Assembly (NCBI GenBank): GCA_037129555.1
Contig: JBAXUS010000008.1
Location: forward strand, 1 to 64,000
Length of the DNA stretch: 64,000 nt
From: JANXLS01 sp037129555
GTDB taxonomy: Bacteria > Planctomycetota > SZUA-567 > H5-PLA8
Reading direction: 5' to 3'
Under the pieces are notes generated by a model. The model did not search any database, had not been told where the DNA came from, and saw only the letters and a list, made by a program, of their open reading frames with translations. Position 1 is the first letter of the stretch. Each line of letters opens with the position of its first letter. The position numbers and the translations under genes are program-made. Positions 1-7,109 of this stretch are shown piece by piece.

Positions 1-20
1 GAAGAAGAAGGATGCGGGGG

Positions 21-39
21 CGGGGTTGTTTTAACCCCG
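21..39. terminator. Short GC-rich hairpin, possible terminator
   Basis: Seven base pairs (cggggtt / aaccccg) with a five-base loop (gtttt). It lies 17 bases beyond the stop codon of the minus-strand gene that ends at 56. No clear T-run follows on either strand, so termination activity is uncertain. Confidence 0.35.
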
Positions 40-55
40 TCCGAATTCCTAAATC

Positions 56-331
56 TCAAAGTTTATGAGTTTTCTGAAGGAAATTGATCCAATCCTGAAC
101 TGCTTTACCGGCTTTCTTTCGATACTTTTCTTCTTCCGCGAAAAGTTTTTTCGCCTTTTCATTGGCCTTTTTATCAGCTTCCATCATCGCGAGCGTTCCA
201 GCCGAAGGTTTGAATTGTGATTCAAATGCGGCCTGCGCTGCATTGCTCCCTACGATTTTCTCAAGTTGCTTTTGTGTTTTCTGAAAATCGGCACCAATCA
301 GTTTTGCAAGTTCGTCATCACTCTTTGCCAT
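56..331 (-). CDS. Small lysine-rich hypothetical protein (91 aa)
   Basis: A 91-residue charged, soluble, probably helical protein rich in Lys, Ala and Glu; no signal peptide, membrane segment or recognised domain. The ATG at 331 is chosen because an AAGGAT ribosome binding site sits seven bases upstream; the open frame continues further upstream but there runs antisense to the next operon. It is transcribed divergently from the DISARM-associated genes, with a 9-bp inverted repeat in the shared intergenic region. A role as regulator of the neighbouring operon is possible but there is no sequence evidence for DNA binding. Confidence 0.7.
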   Translation of the reverse strand: MAKSDDELAKLIGADFQKTQKQLEKIVGSNAAQAAFESQFKPSAGTLAMMEADKKANEKAKKLFAEEEKYRKKAGKAVQDWINFLQKTHKL

Positions 332-376
332 GTGAAATCCTTTTTTAAAGCGTTGTACTAAAATGTAGCGGACGAA

Positions 377-402
377 ATAAAAATTGCATGGATAATTTTT
401 AT
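377..402. promoter_or_regulatory. Perfect 9-bp inverted repeat, candidate operator
   Basis: ATAAAAATT at 377-385 and AATTTTTAT at 394-402 are exact reverse complements separated by eight bases (centre-to-centre about 17 bp, near 1.5 helical turns). The element lies between the divergent gene 56-331 and the first drmA-like start at 426, where a control site for both transcripts would be expected. No strong -35/-10 pair was found around it. Operator function is inference. Confidence 0.4.
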
Positions 403-425
403 CAATCATTATGGCAAGGAAAACC

Positions 426-524
426 ATGACCGCCAACAACGTTCGCCAACAACATCTCGACGCCCTGCGCCTCGATCTAAATTCGTGGAAGAATATCGAC
501 TCGCTGCACCGTGACGGGAAGTGA
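426..524 (+). pseudogene. Truncated drmA 5' end, copy 1 (32-codon remnant)
   Basis: An ATG with an AAGGA ribosome binding site opens a 32-codon frame. Its first 18 codons resemble the start of intact drmA at 3744: both share the pattern VRQQ-x-LDALRLDL. By hand count 39 of 54 bases match drmA and 41 of 54 match copy 2 at 1907. After codon 18 the similarity stops abruptly and the frame ends at 524, 35 bases before the macro-DUF4062 gene. It is most likely the leftover of a drmA start displaced when the following cassette was acquired. It could still be translated as a leader peptide. Confidence 0.7.
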
Positions 525-559
525 AGTTGCCGGGATGGTAAGGGATAAGGGGAATCGAC

Positions 560-1891
560 ATGGACTCGCGAACATACAAAGTGGGGCGTTCCAACATCAC
601 GTTGATCTTTGGAGACATCACGTCGTCGAAAGCCGAAGTCCTGGTGAGTTCGGACGATTATTACCTTTCCATGGGTGGCGGGGTTTCCAAAGCTATTCGC
701 CACGCAGGCGGCAGCCGTATCGCTGAAGATGCGTCGAAGTTGGTGCCTGCCAAAGCGGGGGATGTTGCGGTTTCGTCGGCGGGAGATTTGGCCGCGAAAT
801 ATATTTTTCACGCGATCACGATTGGAAAGGATGACTGCGATTTGTCGCGGGAGATCATCGTCCGGCAAACGACTCGGCGGTGTTTGGAGTTGTTGGTTGC
901 GTTGAATTGCCGTTCAATCGCGTTCCCGGCGATTGGGGCGGGTGTCGCAGGGATTGATTACAAAGTAGTCGCGTCCGAAATGGCCGCCACGTTGGTGACG
1001 TTCCTGTTGGATGCTACGACGCCGTTCAACATTGAGCTGTATCTTTACGATCGAAACAGCGTGATGAGTAACGACGACTTCTTCATGTTCTTCGAAGCCT
1101 TCGCCGCCAGCACACTCGGGATTACGTCATCAAAGGCCGGACAGAACGCCGTGCTGGAGCCGCCTCAAGAAGTATCCCGCGCCATTGATCCCAAACGCGC
1201 GGCGGACGCGGAACGCCGCCACCAAATCTACACGATGCTGCGCTCTCTGGACGCCCGCCGCGGTGTGCTGGAGGCGGCGGTCGTGAAGGGTTTGATGGAG
1301 AATCTTCCTGAAGAAGCCGGGCACTTGACGACGCTGCGCGTTCAGCTCGGCGAGATTCAAGCGCTTCGTACGAGTTATCAAGCGGAACTCGCGGTCACGG
1401 AAGCGCAGGCCGAAACCGTGCCGTCCAATTCCGTGTTCCTCAGTTCGACTTATCTTGATTTGAAGCCGCATCGCCAGGCCGTCCGAAGTGTCATCGACAA
1501 GTTGAACTGCAAGTACGTCGGCATGGAAGATTTTGTTCCCACGGCGCAAGCGCCCGCGAGCCACATTCGGCAAAAGGTGTTGGAGTCGAAAGTGTATCTC
1601 GGCGTATTCGGAATGCGGTATGGTTACGTGGACAGCAGTACCGGGTTCTCGATGACCGAGTTGGAGTATCGCCAGGCCATCGCCAGCAAGAAGGACATTT
1701 GCATCTTCGTGATGGACAAGAACGCGCCCATCACGGTCGATATGATCGAAGAGAACCCCGAGGCTTTCGCCAAGTTACGGGACTTCAAAAACCGAGTGCT
1801 CAGTTCGCACATCTGCGGCTTCTTCACAGACCCCGCCGATCTGTCGCAAAAAGTCGAGACGGCGTTAAAAAAGACGCTTAAGGTGGCGTAG
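560..1891 (+). CDS. Macro domain-DUF4062 fusion protein
   Basis: 443 residues. Residues about 5-175 form a macro domain, a fold that binds ADP-ribose and related NAD-derived ligands (glycine-rich MGGGVSKAI near residue 38 and AIGAGVAG near 123). A charged helical linker (about 200-285) follows. Residues about 290-440 match DUF4062, recognised by SVFLSSTYLDLKPHRQAV and MRYGYV; this family of unknown function often sits at the N-terminus of STAND NTPases in conflict systems. No catalytic activity can be assigned. The ATG at 560 follows an AAGGGG site. It sits on the island just upstream of a toxin-antitoxin-like pair and DISARM genes, so a sensor/effector role in defence is inferred, not shown. 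Confidence 0.8.
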   Translation: MDSRTYKVGRSNITLIFGDITSSKAEVLVSSDDYYLSMGGGVSKAIRHAGGSRIAEDASKLVPAKAGDVAVSSAGDLAAKYIFHAITIGKDDCDLSREIIVRQTTRRCLELLVALNCRSIAFPAIGAGVAGIDYKVVASEMAATLVTFLLDATTPFNIELYLYDRNSVMSNDDFFMFFEAFAASTLGITSSKAGQNAVLEPPQEVSRAIDPKRAADAERRHQIYTMLRSLDARRGVLEAAVVKGLMENLPEEAGHLTTLRVQLGEIQALRTSYQAELAVTEAQAETVPSNSVFLSSTYLDLKPHRQAVRSVIDKLNCKYVGMEDFVPTAQAPASHIRQKVLESKVYLGVFGMRYGYVDSSTGFSMTELEYRQAIASKKDICIFVMDKNAPITVDMIEENPEAFAKLRDFKNRVLSSHICGFFTDPADLSQKVETALKKTLKVA

Positions 1892-1906
1892 AAAAAGGAG
1901 CAACAC

Positions 1907-2074
1907 TTGACCGCTGTCAACGTCCGTCCACAACGGTTCGACGCCCTGCGCCTGGACCTGATCGGTTCCTGCATTGCGGGAAAATTTGCAAGCGAAACGG
2001 TGAGGTGTTTTAATTTTTTGGAAAGTCTTTTTCCACACGGACCGAAAACGATAAAGTGTATTTCGGTGGATTGA
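1907..2074 (+). pseudogene. Truncated drmA 5' end, copy 2 (55-codon remnant)
   Basis: A TTG start with a strong AAGGAG site six bases upstream opens a 55-codon frame. Residues 6-20 (VRPQRFDALRLDLIG) match drmA residues 6-20, and a weaker match continues to an ASET motif at residue 28 that is also present in drmA. Similarity then ends near position 2000. The frame stops at 2074, eight bases before the ATG of the XRE/ImmA gene, so translation could be coupled. Base identity to drmA over 54 nt is 38/54 by hand count with many third-position differences, so this is a diverged allele and not a recent tandem duplication. Confidence 0.7.
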
Positions 2075-2082
2075 GACACGAC

Positions 2083-3234
2083 ATGAGCATGACGTATCCT
2101 GAAGCCTTGATAAATCCCGCTGCGCTCGTATGGGTCCGAACGCAAGGTGGCTACACGCCCGAAGAAATGGCGACCAAAGCCAGTGTTTCGCCCGAACGCT
2201 ACGAACAATGGGAGCACGGCGAGGAACGTCCATCGCTTCGGCAGCTGTTTGAATTGGCCGGCAAATGCCATTGGCCGCTTTCAATGTTCTATATGAACAA
2301 GATGCCGCCCGGTGAACCGGCGCTGCCCGATTTTCGACGCCTGCCCGAGACGGCTAAAGGCGAACTGTCTTCCCATGCTCGATTGGAACTTCGCCTCGCT
2401 CGGGAGCGCCGCGCCGCTGTTCTGGAACTGCTGCCCCAGACTGAAGGCCCGCCGGACATGAAGCGCTGGGAATTCGTTGGCAGTGCCACACGCAACACGC
2501 CCATTCCCGAATTGGCCGCGAAAGCGCGCCAAATTCTGGGCGTCACGCTCGCGACGCAATCCGGTTGGACGACCGAGTATCAGGCGCTCAATGGCTGGAA
2601 ACAGGCGTTTGAAGATGCCGGGATTTTCGTATTCCAGTGTTCGCTCGACATCGAAGAATTCCGCGCGGCGGCGATGGTGGAGAAGCCGTACCCGGTGGTG
2701 CTGGTGAACACGAAAGATGCGCCGCTGGGCCGGGTGTTTTCGTTGCTGCATGAATTGGGGCACATCTTTCTTGGACAGAGCAATATCTCTTCGGTGTGGG
2801 ACGGGGGTGGCAACGACGAGGTTTACTGCAACCGCTTTGCCGCCGAAACACTGATGCCCGGAACCGTGTTGGCCCAAGATCGCCGAATCACATCGTTGAA
2901 AGGGCAAGAAGCGAGCTTTGACGACGTGCATGGAGTCGCCCGGCGGTATTGGGTGAGCGCCCATGCGGCCGCGCTTCGGATGAAAGATTTCGGGATTCGC
3001 ACCGACACGGTTCTTCGGAAGCTGATCGCGCAAGCGACCGCCGCGCGAAACACGCCGCGCGAGAGCGAAGGCGGACCCACGTATTACGTTACGCAAGCGT
3101 CGCATCTCGGAACGCTCTTGATCCGCTCGACGTTGCGCGGGATGGACGAAAACGTTATTACGATCATGGAGGCGTCAAAAATCCTGGGAGTGAAGGCGAA
3201 GAACCTGGAGAAACTGCGCGAACATGCCTATTGA
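2083..3234 (+). CDS. XRE-family HTH / ImmA-IrrE metallopeptidase fusion
   Basis: About 383 residues. The N-terminal 60 residues are a Cro/C1-type helix-turn-helix. Around residue 220 there is a zinc metallopeptidase motif, HELGH, within LLHELGHIFLG, followed by a downstream acidic stretch and RFAAETLMP, typical of the ImmA/IrrE (COG2856) family whose members cleave repressors or act as antitoxins. Start choice is uncertain: ATG at 2083 or 2089, or GTG at 2056. The gene overlaps the next one by 11 bases. COG2856 proteins paired with DUF4411 PIN-like proteins are a recurrent toxin-antitoxin-like arrangement, so this is probably the antitoxin/regulator component. Confidence 0.85.
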   Translation: MSMTYPEALINPAALVWVRTQGGYTPEEMATKASVSPERYEQWEHGEERPSLRQLFELAGKCHWPLSMFYMNKMPPGEPALPDFRRLPETAKGELSSHARLELRLARERRAAVLELLPQTEGPPDMKRWEFVGSATRNTPIPELAAKARQILGVTLATQSGWTTEYQALNGWKQAFEDAGIFVFQCSLDIEEFRAAAMVEKPYPVVLVNTKDAPLGRVFSLLHELGHIFLGQSNISSVWDGGGNDEVYCNRFAAETLMPGTVLAQDRRITSLKGQEASFDDVHGVARRYWVSAHAAALRMKDFGIRTDTVLRKLIAQATAARNTPRESEGGPTYYVTQASHLGTLLIRSTLRGMDENVITIMEASKILGVKAKNLEKLREHAY

Positions 3235-3700
3235 GCCTCCCACGCGCTATAACTTTGATGCCAACGCGTGGGTGGGATTCGCATGGCGCGAATTCCCGAG
3301 GGATGTCTTCGTCAGCCTGTGGCAACGCATTGAAGACGGCATTGATGAAGGCCGAATTTTTACGGTCGATTTCGTGTTCATGGAGATTCAGCGCCAAGAC
3401 GACGAGCTGTCAAAATGGATGAAAGAAAAGCGCGAGAGCACGCCGGAATTTGTGATCGCATCAGATGCCGAAATTCAAATCGCTGGTGCCGATTTGATCA
3501 ACACATACGCATTAAAACAGGACGCCGATCCCTTTGTGGTCGCGGCGGCCAAGAAGTACGGTTTGACGGTGGTGACGAACGAAAAGCGACGCGACTATCC
3601 GCGCGAAAAGCCGCCCAAGATGCCCAACCTGTGTCAATTTCTGAACGTGCCGTGCATAACGCCGTTGGCGATGATCAAAGCTGAAGGTTGGAAATTCTAA
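3224..3700 (+). CDS. DUF4411 PIN-like toxin
   Basis: 158 residues, the usual length of the DUF4411 family (PIN-like RNase fold). An N-terminal acidic motif (YNFDANAWV, Asp near residue 12) and a C-terminal DADPFVVAAAKK plus VVTNEK fit the conserved acidic metal-binding positions of PIN nucleases. It overlaps the preceding XRE/ImmA gene by 11 bases, implying translational coupling and functional pairing. Predicted role is a ribonuclease toxin held in check by its neighbour; this rests on family knowledge. It lies 43 bases upstream of intact drmA and is the last gene of the second cassette. Confidence 0.8.
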   Translation: MPIEPPTRYNFDANAWVGFAWREFPRDVFVSLWQRIEDGIDEGRIFTVDFVFMEIQRQDDELSKWMKEKRESTPEFVIASDAEIQIAGADLINTYALKQDADPFVVAAAKKYGLTVVTNEKRRDYPREKPPKMPNLCQFLNVPCITPLAMIKAEGWKF

Positions 3701-3743
3701 GCAACGCCGCCGAATCCGGTGCAGCATTGCATGAGGGGAAAAT

Positions 3744-6700
3744 ATGTCCTCCGTTACGGTACGCCAACAACTGCTCGACGCGTTGCGCCTCGACTTGATC
3801 GGCCCCACAAACGACGGCCCGCTTGCGTCCGAGACACTGCCGAAGACGCGCCCGGAGAGTTGGTATCTGACGGGTTTTCTCGTGCCGACCGACGCGGGCG
3901 ACGACCAGAAATACGATGCCGAATCCGACGACACCGCCGACGCCGGCGGCGAGCCGGGGAACGGCGACGACGCCACCACGCCCGAACCGGCCTCCGCTCG
4001 CCGCGCATTTCTGCCGTCGTCAATGGGCATGAGCTTGCTGGCCAGCGCGGGCAAGCAGACGTGGAACGTGACGGTTCGTTGGGGCGACTATAAGAAGGGC
4101 CTCGACGACAAATGGACCCGCACCCCGCGCACCGAAACACTGCCCGTACCGTTGCCGCAGACCGCCACCAGCAAGCCGAAATCGATCCTCGTGCCGAACA
4201 GCGGCGGGTTGAAGCTGGTGCTGTCGGTGAAGCCGGTCAACACCGACGACATGCCTGGCGGGTTGCTGGCCAAAGGCACGCGCGCGGTATCGATCTTTCT
4301 GGTGAACGAACGCACGCCCAAGCCCGATGAACTGCGCGACGAAGCATTTGCGTTTCAAGCGGAACTCGAAGTGAAGACGACTGAAGCGCTGATCCCGCGC
4401 CCCAACCCGCGCGGCTTGAATTCCGATGATCGCGACGAACGCGTGAACGACCTGCTGTACCGCAACGATTTCGAATATGCCGTGGGGCATGGCGTTTCGA
4501 CGCAAGCGCATTGCGGCCCGGACGCGAAATGCTGCACGGTCAAAACGGAGTGGATACCGGACGCATCGGTAGAGCATGTCGCGGCGTCGAAGATCGACGG
4601 CGTGGAATTGAAAATGGAAGTTCTGGCCACGTTGAAAGACGGAACTGACGCGCAGCAGAAAATCGGCACACTGGCCAGCCAATATAAGACGTGGATCGAA
4701 GCGCAATACAATGCCGCAACGATGCACTTGCAGCAGCGACAGGATGTGGTCGATGATCTCATCAACCGCGCGAAAGTGGCCGCGCGCCGTATCGATGAAG
4801 GCGTCAAGCTGCTCGGTGAACCGCAGGCGCTCGAAGCGTTCCGGATGGCGAACAAATGTATGGCGATGCAGGCGCGCCAGCGTTTCGGACCACAGGCCGG
4901 CAAGAAGGCCGAAGACGTTGATCCGCCCGCGTGGCGTCCGTTTCAGTTGGCGTTTTTGCTGATGAATCTGCCCAGCATCGCCAACCCGCTGCACGACGAT
5001 CGCAGCACCGTGGATTTGCTCTTCTTCCCGACCGGCGGCGGAAAGACCGAAGCGTATTTGGGACTGGCGGCGTTCACGCTGATTTTGCGGCGGCTGAAGA
5101 ATCCCGGCATCGCGTCGGCGGGCTTGAGTGTCTTGATGCGCTACACGCTGCGTCTGCTGACGCTCGACCAGCTCGGCCGCGCGGCGACGTTGATCTGCGC
5201 GCTGGAATTGGAGCGACAGAAGGATGTCGAGAAGCTCGGCGAATGGCCTTTTGAAATCGGGCTGTGGGTGGGGCAGGCCGCGACGCCGAATCGCATGGGC
5301 AAGAAGGGCGACAACAATTCGTACTCCGCGCGTTCGCGCACGATCGCGTTTCAAAACGACGACCGCAAACCCGCGCCGATCCCGCTGGAAAACTGTCCGT
5401 GGTGTGGCACGAAATTCAAGAACCAGTCGTTCCAATTGATCCCGAATCCCGAGCAGCCCACCGATCTGCGCGTGCGTTGCGCGAATCGAAAATGTGAATT
5501 CACCGGCAACCGCAACCTGCCGATCCTGGCGGTGGACGAACCGATCTACCGGCGCTTGCCGTGCTTCCTGATCGCGACCGTCGATAAATTCGCAGCAATG
5601 CCGTGGACGGGCGAAGTGGGCGGATTCTTCGGCAAAGTTGAACGCAACGACAAACACGGTTTCTACGGCCCATGTCAGACCAGTTACGGCACGCCGTTGC
5701 CCGGACCGCTGGCCCCGCCGGATTTGGTCATTCAGGACGAATTGCATCTGATCTCCGGGCCGATGGGCACGATGGTCGGACTGTACGAAACGGCTCTGGA
5801 CGCGTTGTGTGAACAGGTGATCGGCGGCAAGAAAGTACGCCCGAAAATCGTGGCGTCCACAGCCACGGTGCGTCGCGCGGAGACTCAAATCAAGGCGCTG
5901 TTTAATCGAGGCGTGGTGGACATTTTCCCGCCGCCCTGCCCGGATCGCCGCAACACGTTTTTCGCGCGGACGCATTCGACCGCCGAGAGCAACGCGCGGT
6001 TATACGTGGGCGTCGCAGCTCAAGGCCGAAGCCCCAAGCGCGTCATGTTGCGCACGTTCTTGGCGCTGATGGGCGCGGCTCAGAAAGCGTATGAGGCGAA
6101 CGGCGGCAACAAGAACGACAAGAATTCCGCCGATCCCTACATGACGCTGCTGGGCTACTACAACAGCTTGCGCGAACTGGGTGGCAGCCGCCGGATCGTC
6201 GAAGACGAAGTGAGCACGAGTTTGACGGGCTTCGCCAACCGCAAACGCGTCGGCGAGACGGTGGGCAGCTTCGCGAACCGGCGCATTGATTACGAAGTGA
6301 TGGAACTGACCTCGCGCGTGAGCACCGATAAAGTATCCGACGCCAAGCGTCGCCTTGCGCTTCCGTTCTTCGAAAAAGATCGCGTGGACGTGGCGCTGGC
6401 AACGAACATGATTTCGGTGGGCTTGGACATCACGCGCCTGGGACTGATGGTGGTGTACGGGCAACCGAAAACGAGCGCCGAATACATTCAGGCGACGAGC
6501 CGCGTCGGCCGCGACAAGGAAAAGCCGGGGCTGGTGGTGACGATCTTGAACATCCACAAGCCGCGCGACCGCTCGCATTACGAGCGCTTCGACGCGTATC
6601 ACCAATCGTTCTACCGCAGCGTGGAAGCGACGAGCGTGACGCCGTTCTCGCCGCGCGCGTTGGATCGCGGATTGGCCGCGGTGACGGTGGCGCTGGCGCG

Positions 6701-7109
6701 CCTGGGCCACAGGCCGATGACGGCTCCGAAGGGCGCGGGGGCGATTTTGAGCGAGCGCGGCAATCTGGATTTCGTGGTGGACGAATTGATGCGACGCGCG
6801 GAAGCCAATGAAAAGCCGGACTTGAAAGGATTGAAGGAACGCGTTCGTGATCGAGCGTCCAAGTTGCTCGACGATTGGGAGAAGATCGCGCATGAACTCC
6901 AGCAGAGCAACGCGCAGTTGCAGTATCAAGAGGAGGCGGGCAGCGCGCAACGGTTGCTGTACGACTTCCTCGATACGGAATTAAAAAAGAAGCCAGCGAT
7001 TTATCAGGAGTTCCGCGCCAACCGTTCCATGCGCGACGTGGAACCGAGCGTGAACTTGTGGCTGCGCACGCTGGACAACATTGAGATCGAAACGGAGGCC
7101 GGGGAATGA
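3744..7109 (+). CDS. drmA: DISARM helicase DrmA
   Basis: 1121 residues, a superfamily 2 helicase of the DISARM anti-phage system. Visible motifs are Walker A (PTGGGKTEA, about residue 430), a zinc-binding pair CPWC and CANRKC (about 550-580), motif II DELH (about 665), motif III STAT (about 710), and a C-terminal helicase lobe with GLDITR (about 892) and QATSRVGR. The N-terminus (ALRLDLIGP, then WYLTGFLVP) is characteristic of DrmA. The ATG at 3744 has a GAGGGG site upstream. The stop overlaps drmB by four bases (ATGA). In DISARM the DrmA-DrmB complex binds DNA and, with other components, blocks phage DNA. The upstream sequence contains two partial copies of this gene's start. Confidence 0.93.
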   Translation: MSSVTVRQQLLDALRLDLIGPTNDGPLASETLPKTRPESWYLTGFLVPTDAGDDQKYDAESDDTADAGGEPGNGDDATTPEPASARRAFLPSSMGMSLLASAGKQTWNVTVRWGDYKKGLDDKWTRTPRTETLPVPLPQTATSKPKSILVPNSGGLKLVLSVKPVNTDDMPGGLLAKGTRAVSIFLVNERTPKPDELRDEAFAFQAELEVKTTEALIPRPNPRGLNSDDRDERVNDLLYRNDFEYAVGHGVSTQAHCGPDAKCCTVKTEWIPDASVEHVAASKIDGVELKMEVLATLKDGTDAQQKIGTLASQYKTWIEAQYNAATMHLQQRQDVVDDLINRAKVAARRIDEGVKLLGEPQALEAFRMANKCMAMQARQRFGPQAGKKAEDVDPPAWRPFQLAFLLMNLPSIANPLHDDRSTVDLLFFPTGGGKTEAYLGLAAFTLILRRLKNPGIASAGLSVLMRYTLRLLTLDQLGRAATLICALELERQKDVEKLGEWPFEIGLWVGQAATPNRMGKKGDNNSYSARSRTIAFQNDDRKPAPIPLENCPWCGTKFKNQSFQLIPNPEQPTDLRVRCANRKCEFTGNRNLPILAVDEPIYRRLPCFLIATVDKFAAMPWTGEVGGFFGKVERNDKHGFYGPCQTSYGTPLPGPLAPPDLVIQDELHLISGPMGTMVGLYETALDALCEQVIGGKKVRPKIVASTATVRRAETQIKALFNRGVVDIFPPPCPDRRNTFFARTHSTAESNARLYVGVAAQGRSPKRVMLRTFLALMGAAQKAYEANGGNKNDKNSADPYMTLLGYYNSLRELGGSRRIVEDEVSTSLTGFANRKRVGETVGSFANRRIDYEVMELTSRVSTDKVSDAKRRLALPFFEKDRVDVALATNMISVGLDITRLGLMVVYGQPKTSAEYIQATSRVGRDKEKPGLVVTILNIHKPRDRSHYERFDAYHQSFYRSVEATSVTPFSPRALDRGLAAVTVALARLGHRPMTAPKGAGAILSERGNLDFVVDELMRRAEANEKPDLKGLKERVRDRASKLLDDWEKIAHELQQSNAQLQYQEEAGSAQRLLYDFLDTELKKKPAIYQEFRANRSMRDVEPSVNLWLRTLDNIEIETEAGE

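Noticed and set aside
1..34. Possible 3' end of a plus-strand gene (frame 2 ends in TAA at 32-34)
   Set aside because: Only ten codons are visible; nothing supports coding.
4020..5975. Long minus-strand frame opposite drmA (651 codons)
   Set aside because: Antisense shadow of a GC-rich helicase gene; Arg/His-rich translation, no ribosome site, no domain.
6000..6950. Minus-strand frame opposite the 3' half of drmA
   Set aside because: Same reason; composition typical of antisense frames.
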